In this document: one piece after another, positions 12,910 to 22,690 of the stretch
Position numbering within the stretch: position 1 is the first letter of the stretch
Layout: each line of letters begins with the position of its first letter
Assembly: GCA_028023455.1 (NCBI GenBank)
Contig: JAQFVV010006312.1
Span: 868,001-932,000 of the forward strand
Direction: 5' to 3'
Origin: Epiperipatus broadwayi
Taxonomy: Eukaryota; Onychophora; Udeonychophora; Euonychophora; Peripatidae
Length of the DNA: 64,000 nucleotides
Made by a program: the position numbers and the translations under genes
The notes under the pieces: generated by a model
The model's database searches: none
Told to the model about the DNA's origin: nothing
The model's input: the letters and a program-made list of their open reading frames with translations, nothing else

Positions 12910-13280
12910 TTTCCTGAAGGTTTGTGATGATTGTATTTTAGTTGTATTTATATATTGGACTATTTCCATCATTTAATATTAAATTTTGAATGTCTTTAGA
13001 AAAATTAATCTTTATTTAAATTTTCAAATTATATTCAACTGTTAGTAATAGCACACAAGTTTCAAGAGTTATTATTTCCATCTCTTCTTCAGGTTTTGTT
13101 GGCTTAGTTGGTTAGAGCATTACTTTAAAATCAATATTCAAGAATCTAAGGGTCTAGATTTGCCACACTTGAAGAAGAGAGAAAAATAATGCTTCTCAAA
13201 ACATTGCATATACTAATCTATGTGCTATTACTAATAGTTAAATGTAATTAGGTAATGATAACAATCCAATATATAAATAC
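12910..13280 (+). mobile_element. Foldback family F1 with tRNA-like core, copy 1
   Basis: The inverted arms include tatttatatattgga (12945-12959) against tccaatatataaata (13265-13279), and ctgttagtaatagcac (near 13040) against gtgctattactaatag (near 13222). Inner pairs tctcttcttca and tgaagaagaga enclose a loop. The loop, on the plus strand, resembles a tRNA gene: an A-box-like ggcttagttggttagagc at 13101-13118 and a B-box-like ggtctagatttg at 13151-13162. Copies at 54461-54972 and 57149-57420 share arms and core. Known families are normally either SINEs (tRNA head, no long terminal inverted repeats) or MITEs (inverted repeats, no tRNA head), so the combination is unusual. Confidence 0.7.
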
Positions 13281-13562
13281 AAATATTCAATGGTTAGTTA
13301 GGTTGAATGGACTAGATATTAAAAAAAAAAAATCTTAAAAATGGTGAAAATCTAAAAAAATATTCAAGATTTTTTTTCATCTGGATTTAAATTTAGGAAG
13401 TAGACATGCAAATGAATAAACTATCATTACACAAAAAGTCTCTTTGCAGGATCTATTGCTTTTTTAATTATTATTATAAACTTAAAAAAATTATTAGAAG
13501 GAAATCGCATCATAAGTAATACATTAAAACACAAAATATACTTTTTTTACAATAATTTTATT
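13281..13562. other. AT-rich spacer, nothing recognised
   Basis: A-rich runs at 13321-13333 and ordinary AT-rich sequence. Confidence 0.5.
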
Positions 13563-13675
13563 ATTTCATTCCAATATCAGTCTTTCAAGCTAATTGAGCA
13601 CACGCCTTTTGAGTGTTAAATAAATGAATACTCTCCTCTTCAATCCAAGATATAGTATGATATTGGAATGAAATA
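13563..13675. repeat. Short hairpin around a tRNA-like segment
   Basis: The arms atttcattccaatatca (13563-13579) and tgatattggaatgaaat (13659-13675) are exact reverse complements of 17 bases. The loop contains caagctaattgagcacacgc and, later, ttcaatcc near 13641-13648, loosely like A- and B-box halves of a tRNA. The right arm abuts the start of the LINE at 13676. The tRNA comparison is tentative, whereas the hairpin is certain. Confidence 0.5.
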
Positions 13676-13686
13676 TAATTGCAAGC

Positions 13687-14284
13687 ATGGCGCTAGATAA
13701 AAATATTTGCTTATTTATTAATAATTTTGTTAATTATAGAAGATTGGCTAAAGCTATTCAGAAAATTAATTATCAAAACTATATTAAAAATATGGAGCTC
13801 AATTTGTCAGATAATCCTAAAGAATTTTGGTCTTTTATTTACAGTTCTGGCATTATGAAAAGAAAGTCTCAAATGGATTATAATTCATCTTTAAGTGCTG
13901 ATGACTTTTCAATTCACTTTTCTGAATTATTTGGAAATTCTCAACTTTCTAGGTTTAATTTGACTAATGAATGTTTTAATGATAGCATTTCTACTGATTG
14001 TTTCAACAATAATGATATTATATCAGCTGTCAAAGAACTCAAAACACATTCAAGTAATATACCTTCTTTCATTTATAAAGGTTGTTCAGAATATATTGCT
14101 GCTCCTTTCTATTATATTCTTAATTGTTCTATTAAAAATTTTTTTTTCCTAACTCTCTTAAACTTTCCAAAGTTATATCTATTTTTAAAAATGGTTCAAA
14201 AGATAATGTTAATATTATAGATCAATTTCTGTGCTTCATACAGTTGCATGCATATTTCAAAGATGTGTTTATAAGAAAATTGTT
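13687..14284 (+). pseudogene. LINE reverse transcriptase, N-terminal part
   Basis: The open frame 13687-14220 contains the pre-RT and first RT blocks of this LINE class: NPKEFWSFIYSSG near residue 43, then a run with HFSELFG, then DIISAVKELKTHSSNIPSFI and YKGCSEYIAAPFYYI. A frameshift in the run of T at about 14138-14146 breaks the following segment, after which the true frame continues as IFKNGS to about 14284. The coding sequence then resumes at 15179 after the inserted repeat. Confidence 0.82.
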
Positions 14285-15178
14285 GTTAAAACAGGCAAAA
14301 CTCACTATATATATTGCCGCACACAGCAAGTAATCAATGGATGCCAGAAAGCTTGTGCATAAAATCCCCATCTAGTGCCTACTCATTCAATATCCCCAGA
14401 CTATTTTCTGGCTTATGGCCTTTGTCAGTGAGGAGCCTTGGATCTGAGAGCACTGCATCTAGATCTTAGGATATAATACAACCTTCCAACAACCACCTTT
14501 TATCTCCATTTAACTACAAAACTATGAGTCTTAAACTGAAAACACCTTATGTTTTCAATCCAAGGCCATTAGCTTATATAGTCATATGGGTCTAAACCCA
14601 GTTCAGTACCTATACATTTTGGTGTCTTTGGTTCTTAAATAACCATAGCCACCACTATACTATTAGGCAGGATTGGTTTTAAGCCAATAAACATCACACA
14701 CGATCACCATCTCTTATGCTTGTGTATAACTTGTTAAAACAAGCAGAACTCACTATATATATTGCCACACACAGCAAAGACACCAAAATGTATGGGTACT
14801 GAACTGGGTTAAGACCCATATTATTATATAAGCTAATGGCTTGGATTGAAAATATTAAGGTGTTTTCAGTTTAGGACTCACAGTTTTGTAGTTAAATGGA
14901 GATAAAAGGTGGTTGCTGGAGGGTTGCATTAGATCCTAAGATCTAGATGCAGGTCTCTCAGATCCAAGGCTTCTCACTGACAAAGGCCATAAGCCAGGAA
15001 CTAGTCTGGGGATATTGGATAAGTAGGCACTAGATGGGGATTTTATGCACAAGCCTTCTGGCATCCATTGATTACTCTAGCTTGCTGTGTGGCAATATAT
15101 ATAGTGAGTTTTGCCTATTTTAACAACAGTTATACACAAGCATAAGAGGTGGTGGTCATGTGATGTTTATTGGCTTAA
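14285..15178. mobile_element. Palindromic dimer of SINE-like family S1 inserted in the LINE
   Basis: Two S1 copies face each other: a full copy on the minus strand (about 14285-14700) and a copy on the plus strand (about 14781-15178) that lacks the tRNA-like A-box. Between them lies a spacer of about 80 bp (14679-14760) whose reverse complement equals the outer right end (15108-15177). The whole block is flanked by a perfect 12-bp direct repeat, aagaaaattgtt, at 14273-14284 and 15179-15190. That indicates a single insertion with target-site duplication. Removing the block and one repeat restores continuity of the LINE. Confidence 0.8.
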
Positions 15179-15179
15179 A

Positions 15180-16552
15180 AGAAAATTGTTAATGATGTTT
15201 ATTGGCTTAAAAAATTGTTAATGACATAAATAAGATTTTGGTTCTTGTGCAACATGGTTTATTTTACCTAGCAGATCAACTGAAACTAATCTTTTAACAA
15301 TAATTGATCACACTGCTAATGCCTTTGAGAATCAATGTCTTTTAGATGTTATTTATTTTGATTTATCCAAGGGCATTTGATAAAGTGAATCATTCCAAAT
15401 TGCTTTACAAAATGTACAAATTAGATCTTTTTTAACCTGGCAGATCAACTGAAATTAATTTTTTAACAATAATTGATTACATTGCTAATGCCTTTGAGAA
15501 TCAATGTTAAATTAGAATGTTATTTATTTTGATTTATCCAAGGACATTTGATAAAGTGGATCATTCCAAATTGCTTTACAAAATGTACAAATTAGGTTTT
15601 TCCTATAATTTGGTTGCATGGTTTGAATCTTTTATTAGGAAAAGAATGGCTTATGTAAAGTTTAATAATAATTTTTCTAATCCATATTATTATAATATAG
15701 GAGTACCTCAGGGCAGTATCCTTGCACCATTATTGTTTAACATTTATGTTGATGATTTGAGAGAGAGTTTGGAATTTTCACATATTTTACGCTATGCAGA
15801 TGATTGTAAAATTTTTAGGAATATTATCTCAATTAATAATTGCATACTATTACAAAAAAAAATTAATAATTTTGTGAAATGGTGTAGAGAATAAAATGGA
15901 TATTAATATGGATAAGTGTTTAACAGTTTCTTATTCCAAAAAATCTGGAATGATAATTTGTCCTTATTATATTGAAGATTATAATATAAAATTTGTTGAC
16001 ATTCAGAAAGACCTTGGGATTATTTTTACAAGCAATGGATTATTTCATCATCATATTGAAAATATAGAAAATAAGACTTTTAAAATTATGGGTGCAATTT
16101 TAAGGCATGGTAGACAATTTATTAGTTTTATAAACTATAAATTATTCCTCTCTTTGGTTTTGCCTATTTTAGAATGTGGATCTGTTGTTTGGAATCCCAG
16201 TTCCAAATGAGATATTATTAAAATTCAATTGGTTTAGGATAAATTTTCCAAGTATAGCAAGTTAAATGATCATTATCTATTCCTATCCATTAAAAGAAAA
16301 ATGAGAGATCTTAAAATTTTATATAATCTTGTCAATCAGAAAATTATATTAACTAACAAAATTTCAAATATTACTTTTAATAATTGTTTACACAAAACAT
16401 GTACATTTACTTTATTTTATATTAAGGTTTGTCACTCTAACATATTAAAATTTTCACCTTTGTTTCATTTTACCAATGAAAATATTTTTACTTTAGACTT
16501 TAAAAAATTTGTTACTTATCTTATAAAGAAGTATGGCATACAATCATATTAA
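15180..16552 (+). pseudogene. LINE reverse transcriptase, catalytic and C-terminal part
   Basis: After the insertion the frame reads QHGLFYLADQ. Motif A then appears twice because of the tandem duplication, as ...KVNHSKLLYKMYKL and FDKVDHSKLLYKMYKLGF. In the second copy (frame 15517-15894) come motif B, GVPQGSILAPLLFNIYVDDL (about 15700-15757), and the catalytic YADD at 15793-15804. A single-base shift at about 15890 moves to the frame 15896-16210 (DKCLTVSYSKK, DLGIIF, ILECGSVVWNPSS), and a later one moves to 16301-16552, the C-terminal DLKILYNLVN...SNITFN segment. The catalytic residues survive but the frame does not. Confidence 0.85.
15272..15609 (+). repeat. 169-bp tandem duplication inside the LINE
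   Basis: Two copies begin with cagatcaactgaaa at 15272 and 15441, a period of 169. They span the RT segment just before and through motif A. Both carry the same extra base in the motif A codons (tccaaggRcatttgat), so the duplication came after the reading frame had already been broken. Confidence 0.85.
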
Positions 16553-16662
16553 TAATTTGTCATTTTATACTCATTTAGGAATATTATTTATGTATATAAT
16601 TGTATAGTTGTTATGATGCAATTATATAATTGGCTTAATGCTGTAGTTTTGTATGGTAAATA

Positions 16663-16793
16663 AATTAGAATTATTATTATTATTGTTATTGTTATGATTA
16701 TTATTATTACTACTACTACTAATACTATTACTACTGCTTCTGCTGCTGCTACTACTACTATTGCTACTACTACCACTACCACAACTTTTGTTA
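16663..16793. repeat. Compound triplet repeat joining two LINE tails
   Basis: A plus-strand run of ATT units with GTT and ACT interruptions grades into CTG/CTA/CTT and ACC units. The left side is the expected (ATT)n tail of the plus-strand LINE. The right side, read on the minus strand, is a (TAG/CAG/AAT)n tail of the minus-strand LINE. Confidence 0.8.
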
Positions 16794-17018
16794 ATAACAG
16801 TCATTCAATATTATTTTGTGTGTTATAGTGTTAGTATTCAATTTGATAAAGTTAATTTGACTTTTAGTAGTTCCCTCCCTTTGTATTTTATTACAACTTC
16901 AACTGCCTCTCTTAATAATGACCAAGTTGCTACATGTAAATCTGTTTTTGTCATTATTGTCTCTATTTTTAATTTGCATTAATTTGTTCATGAATGTTGA
17001 GAGATAATGCCAAGTATT

Positions 17019-20000
17019 TTATCCTATCAGAAAGCTGCATCTTGTGCACCAGATTGAATAGAGCATGCTAGGGACTGATTGGTTCTGATATGCGGCAATA
17101 ATTTGCTCAATTGTAGTGGTTGGTTTTCTGTAGATACTGATCATTATTTGACTTATTTGGTTCAAAGCCTCACAGTAGTAAATTAAGTATTCCATTGTTT
17201 TCTCTGTCTGGTGGCATAGTCTGCAGAAGGAATTAATGTTTATGTATATCCTTTTATAATAGATAAAATAAGTTGTTGGCATGGTGGTAAGGCTCATTTT
17301 GATTATAAAATTGAAAAACTTAAGTTCCAATGCCCATCTTTTATATTCCTTGATTAATTTTTTATTTATTCCTAGTATAGACAGGTGGTCATTAGCATCA
17401 ATATCTTTATTGATTAGATTGTACACTTTTCAATATGAATATTTGTTTTCATATTGTTCTGGTATCTCTATTATGCTTTTACATTGGTAAATAATGGAAG
17501 TAATATATGCTCCTGCTGGAGGTAGTCAGTCAGTAGGAGTAATCTGTACTAGATGCATAAGTTTTGGAAATTGTTTTAGTAGGTTGATTATTGGGTTTCT
17601 TAGTTTTTGTATGTGAAATATTTCAATACTGTGCAGGTGTAGTCCATTTTTAATAAGCAGCTGACTAATCTTCCTATTAGATATTGCCACTGTTTTTTTG
17701 GATCAAAGGAATTGACTACATATTGTTCATATTGTTCTAATGTTTGAAGTGAATGCCTTTGAGTATGATATAATTGGTACATAGTAGCTCATTTCTGTTA
17801 TTATTAATTGGTTGATTATTGTGCTTTGGAAACTATAAACAGTTATGTTTTCAAGAAGTAGTCTGTAATCCATTTTGCTTCTTCTTTAAGTCTATTTTGC
17901 ATCTGACACCTCATATCTGTGATTCCCAAATGAAATGGAAAATTTCAGGAATGAAGATGGCTTGGATTGATAGATGGACGTACATGGTCTTCTTTTGAAA
18001 AATAACCATGCTGAGGTCTTTTTTGGTTAAATGTCAGTTTATATTGTGCTGTGTAATCCTGGAGTATTTTTTGTAATTGTGGAATCTGTTTTTTTTGAGG
18101 CTAGGGAGACTGTGATGTCATCCATGTATGCTAGGCAGGATATATGTTATGCCATTCCAAGTCTTTGAATCCCATCAAATGTTTTTTGTATCATTTCTAT
18201 GAGAGGGTTGGTATAGAATATAAAGCACATGGAGCCAAGCAGGATCCCTGTGATAAAGACTGTGTTGGAGTGAAGGGTGGTGAATTTTATCCATTTAGGG
18301 ATACATGTATTTCTTGACCTAGAAGGAAATTTGCAATATTGTATAAATATGTCCTAGGGATACCAGTATTTTTTAGCATTTCTAATAGTATATTGATGTT
18401 ATTTGAGTCAAATGCTAGCCCTATGTCAAGTTGGACTGCTATAAGTCCATATTTTTTCTTCTCTCTAACTCATACAAACACTGCTTTGAATAGCAATACT
18501 GCTTGTATGCTTGATGATCCTTTTTGGCATGTTGTGCTTTAGAAATTAGTGGATTATATACTGATCAATTTTTTGCTTGATGATTTTTTTCTATTATTTT
18601 GATCAGCAAAGGCTCTATTGAAATTGGATGCAGATCTCTGAGTGAGGGAATTATTTTTGTATTTTTATTGTAGGGAACTATGGCAACAGGCTAGACACCT
18701 TCTATGTTCTGTATCATTTGTGTTAAATTATTAGCCAAGTTACACAGATATTTCACTCTGTATTGGTTCTGGTATTTTAAAACAAAAAATGGGATTCTAG
18801 GGATACCTGGATGGCAAGCTCACTGTAAAGTCATCTATGGTGAATAGTGTTTTAGTTTCTGGCATGCCAACTATATGTGATGAAATTTTAGGGATGGAAT
18901 TTTAAGACTTTTCATGGCTTGGAGTCTGTTTAAAATATTGGAAGATAGGAGTGATCATATTTTGGCCTGCATAGGTTCCATTTTCTGTTTGTACTGCCAT
19001 TGATATTTTAATTGTGGGTGGATTTTTAGGGCCCATCAGATAGATATATTCTCGGGTCCTAGTGTGTGGTTGGGTGAGACAAACTTTGAGTTTTTCACAT
19101 ACATTATTATATGTATGTGTGAGTTTAAATATATATTTTTGCATTTGATGTGATGGATTAATCATCATTATTCTTTTGTGTAAGGGATCTGCAAAGGCTA
19201 TTAGTTTGATGGGGATGGTTGTTTCATTACAATGTGGTTAATTTTAAAGGAAAGTATGTTTGTGTAAGCCTTATATTGTTGTTTGGGATTGAATTTCATT
19301 CCATGATTTTTTTGTAACATAGTGTATGTTTCTGAGAACAGGAATTCAGTGGTAGCTGTTGGCATTAACACTCTTATTGTTCTGGTTAGTGAGAGTGGTG
19401 TTGCTTGAATTTGGTCAAGGTGTGTGATGATTATTTGCCCTGAGTGGTCTGAGAAATGTTGACAGAGTGAGTTTAATCATTATTAGATGATGAACAATTG
19501 GAGAATAAAAGTTTAAGTCAATTAGTGAAGAGGAGCTTCTATTGCAAAATGATATTGCTGCTTCCAGCGGAAAACCTCATCCATTAACTAGTAATACAGA
19601 TATTTTATGGAGCCATTGGTTTGTAAATTCTTGATATATTAAATTACAATCACTCATGATGATGGTTGGGTCTGACATAGCACTTAGTATAACATTAACA
19701 TTTGTGATTATTGCTTCTATTTTTTGTAACTTTGGATGGGCATATATATAAAAACCACATTGGTTGTTACGATGTTGTGCCAAAAAGTGGCAATCAGTAG
19801 TAGATTTGAATCTATATAAACAATTTTAAACATTGTAAAGGAGAAAGTTATTTGCTATAAATAGTTCTGTGCCACAGTGAATTCCTTTTTGTTCAAATAT
19901 CTTGTTGGATCAATCTGTAATCCTGAGTAAATTTTTGTCTCAAGATGTCCAGTTATTTGTGGATGCATGTCTTTAATCCATTGGTTTAGTTTGTGAATTT

Positions 20001-20052
20001 TTGAAATCGAGTTTAGATCTCTGACATTGATTGCAGCAATTTTAACTTTCAT
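17019..20052 (-). pseudogene. ORF2 (APE endonuclease and reverse transcriptase), multiply broken
   Basis: The endonuclease starts MKVKIAAINVRDLNSISKIH at 20052 with LETKI further on. A second piece (19783-19577) has YIYAHPKLQ and PTIIMSDCN, the latter matching the catalytic GDFN region with Ser-Asp-Cys-Asn. 19168-18902 is linker. RT motif A is LDIGLAFDS at about 18440-18402, motif B is QGSCLAP at about 18255-18230, and the catalytic box is AYMDDITVS at about 18140-18110. The C-terminus (17426-17019) has CRLCHQTEKTMEYLIYYCE, a CxxC...C zinc-finger-like motif in which the usual His appears as Tyr. Several stops and shifts separate these parts. Confidence 0.82.
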
Positions 20053-20054
20053 TA
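20050..20054 (-). promoter_or_regulatory. TAATG stop-start overlap between ORF1 and ORF2
   Basis: Read on the minus strand, the ORF1 stop TAA (20054-20052) shares its last A with the ATG of ORF2 (20052-20050), giving TAATG. ORF2 starts MKVKIAAINV, which is the expected N-terminus of an APE endonuclease, so this start is credible. UAAUG translational coupling is documented for the silkworm LINE SART1. Function here is inferred. Confidence 0.6.
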
Positions 20055-20521
20055 GTAAGTATATATTCTTGTATTGGTGTTAGTGCTTTGATTTGGTATT
20101 GCTGGTAATTCTTGGGGATCTTCATATTGAAGTTTATATTCTTCATTGATAGTTTTACTTGTTTTGCATTTTTGGTCAGAATCTTGATTGTTAAACCCTT
20201 CTGTTTTAACTATCTTGATTTTTCTGCTCTTTTTAGGGGGTCTTCCTGGTCTTTATTTGTGCTCTATGTTTTTTTTAATTATTTGTGATAGGTTTGAGGC
20301 AATAATTTTTATAATTTCCTCTGTTATGTTGTTTTTGGTTTTAGTTGTTTGGGATGATTCAAAATTATTCCTTTATTCATTGTCATAGCTGCCTTCCAAG
20401 CCCCGGTCAATGCATTTGACATATAAAAAAACCTGTTGTCTTGCTTCTTGTTCTATTTGATTTATCTCTTCGTTATTTTGTTCAATGCTTTGCTTTGACA
20501 GTCTAGTGTGTTTAGGTGTGT
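20052..20521 (-). pseudogene. ORF1 remnant of the APE-type LINE
   Basis: One minus-strand frame stays open for about 155 codons apart from two stops (20373-20375 and 20253-20255). It is rich in Asn, Gln, Glu and Lys. It contains NNEEINQIEQEARQQ, a basic stretch RPGRPPKKSRK at 20220-20252 that looks like an AT-hook or nuclear-localisation patch, and the end TNTRIYTY before the stop at 20052-20054. A nucleic-acid-binding ORF1 protein upstream of ORF2 is normal for LINEs with two ORFs. The upstream limit is a stop next to the (ATT)n tract, so the true start is not seen. Confidence 0.55.
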
Positions 20522-20536
20522 TTTATCAGTAGTTCT

Positions 20537-20785
<249 letters not shown>

Positions 20786-21718
20786 TAATTTTCAAATTTT
20801 ATCAATCTATTGCATAATGAAGATCTCTCAAAATTTGATCTAATATCTCAGATCCTTTCTTCTCTTTTCCTAACCACATCAGCAAGTCAGTTTATCCAAC
20901 CATCTATATATATTAATGAATGATTGGAATATAATAAAAAGTGCATTAAATTTTTTTATTTTAAAAAAAGTTTATAGATGATCAGCATTAAAAAATGAAA
21001 CATATGTGCCTTTTTTTGTCCGGAATCTTTTTTTAAAATGTAAATTTGGATTTTCCCATGAAATTCAGTAATTGCTAAAGTTTTTAGTATTTGTTTGTGT
21101 TTTCTTGTTCATTACACAAAGTTCGTTGACCATCTTTGCTAATTTATCATATTGAATGATGACAAACTTTTCTCTTTAAACTTTCGTTTTCCTTAAAACA
21201 TTAATATATTAATGTCTTCTTTAAGAATTTATTTATTGCTAAGCAATTTGTTTTTTAATTAAAAAAAAAATATCTAGAATTTGTAGTTTAAAAATTAAAA
21301 AGGAAAACTTTAGCAATAATTACTTAAACGTTGAAATAACTTATGACAATGTAATAACAGTATAAATTATTTTTCTGTATATTTATAAGCGTATGCATTT
21401 ACAGTATTTGTATTCAAAATGTATTTTCTTTACAAAATTCATACTTTATATAAAGTAGTAAAAGTATATAACTTGAATGTTAAAGTGCAACACATTTTGA
21501 GATAAATTGTTGCTACATTAAACACAAATTAAAACTAAAATATTTCATAACAATAACATGACTAATCCTCTTTACCAAATTGAGATGTATGTCACTTTCA
21601 TGTCAACATTAACAAAGCTGTTACCAATGACATTCCACTTAAGCCATCGATTAGTATCCTGTACATTCCTAGCATAACAACAAAAGATACAAAACTTTTA
21701 GACATAAAAATGGAATAG
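20786..21718. other. AT-rich spacer, nothing recognised
   Basis: No gene or repeat recognised between the ATT tract and the LTR. Confidence 0.5.
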
Positions 21719-22320
21719 TGTTATAGTCCTCCCTTCTCTCAGAAGTGGACTATTCCAGATTCCGTCTTAGCTGATCAGATTAAGCATTGTTTGCTGCTGG
21801 CCAATAGGCTGATGTACAACTAAACACATAGCCAATGATTAATACAGGTTAATAAGCAGTGATGATCATTGAATTTGAATGTTTTCAATAAGGTGAGGGA
21901 TCTGACTATAAATAGTCAGCCTTTTGTGAAAATTGGGGGAGAACATCTGCGTGCGCATCCTCGCAGGAAAGCTCTGCTAATGTGAACAGCAGCAAGCATT
22001 CCCACTGATAGCACTATGCTATTTGTCCTATGCAGCTAGTCTAGTTCCACAGTGACTAGATACTGCTAAGACTATTGTTGGCTCAAGGCAAGCTGTTTTA
22101 TACAGCCAGAAGGGTCATACCCCTACCCATGAGGCAAGCTATCAGGTGTAACTGGAAGCAGTAGGCAGAACCCAGAGTTTATGTTAATCTTTAATATTCA
22201 ATATTGTATATATTCTTTTGCATTATATATATTTGTAGATATACTAAAGATTATATTAATTGTAACTCTGGTGTTTGAATTATTTTTCTGTAAGTTAGTC
22301 TGTGATCCAGACCAAACACA
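21719..22320 (+). mobile_element. LTR (Ty3/gypsy-like), solo or 5' copy A
   Basis: About 602 bp beginning TGTTATAGTCC and ending ...CCAAACACA, so it has the usual TG...CA ends. A CCAAT-type string lies near 21806, and a TATA box (ctataaatag) at 21906-21915 sits about 190 bp in. Length, start, CCAAT and TATA layout match the LTR at 31615-32208, where gag follows. Shared strings include atagccaatg, ctataaatag and gaggcaagc. No gag follows here. Instead the leader is tandemly repeated. Confidence 0.65.
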
Positions 22321-22690
22321 AAAGATTATTGGCACATTCAGACAAAAGATTTTTTCCTCTCTACAGTTGGGAAAAGAAAAAAGTGGGAGTGTAAACACTG
22401 CTCAAACACAACAGTTTTGGTGCAGTCAATAGGCCAACAGGTTTTGGCACAGTCAGACAAAATATTTTTTTCTCCCATGGCTGGAAAAAACAGTAGGAGC
22501 ATCAACACTGCCCAAATAAAAAGTTTTGGTGCAGCCAACAGGCCAAAAGTTTTGGCGCAGTCAGCCAAAAGATTTTTTTTCCCCACAGTTGGAAAAAAAC
22601 CAGTGGGAGCATCAACACTGCCCAAATCAACAGTTTTGGTGCAGTCAGACAAAAGATTTTTTTCCCCCATGGCTGGAAAAAAATAAATAA
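22321..22690 (+). repeat. Tandem repeats of the LTR leader with primer-binding-like sites
   Basis: A string of the form ttggYRcagtca recurs at about 22329, 22414, 22444, 22525, 22551 and 22634. It is usually followed by acaaaagattttttt, then by ggctggaaaaaa or agttggaaaaaa, then by gggagcatcaacactgccca. The spacing between equivalent sites is about 108-109 bp, then 85 bp. The same string (ttggtacagtcag) follows the LTR at 32211, where a retrotransposon primer-binding site is expected. The open frames on both strands across this block are repeat artefacts. Confidence 0.7.

Larger units (their letters stand above)
13676..16665 (+). mobile_element. CR1/Jockey-like LINE, 5'-truncated, with a nested insertion
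   Basis: Continuous homology to the reverse transcriptase ORF of CR1/Jockey-type LINEs starts at about 13687 and runs to a stop at 16552. A 3' UTR of about 110 bases follows, ending in AATAAATT and a triplet tail. No endonuclease domain is present. The element is split at 14285-15178 by a palindromic repeat that duplicated 12 bp of the LINE, and it carries a 169-bp tandem duplication at 15272-15609. Its tail meets that of a minus-strand LINE at 16663-16793. Confidence 0.85.
16794..20521 (-). mobile_element. APE-type LINE with two ORFs, dead, clade not assigned
   Basis: On the minus strand the order is a probable ORF1 remnant (20521 to 20052), an apurinic-type endonuclease (20052 to about 19580), the reverse transcriptase (about 19170 to 17780), a C-terminal CxxC-type segment (about 17226 to 17170), and a 3' UTR ending in the triplet repeat. 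At about 3.7 kb it is the longest element in the window. It has many stops and frame changes. I do not recognise the clade. The endonuclease plus a YMDD catalytic box is not what I expect of RTE, CR1 or Jockey elements. Confidence 0.82.

Noticed and set aside
16588-16804. Val- and Ser/Asn-rich minus-strand frames
   Set aside because: Produced by the compound triplet repeat at the LINE tails.
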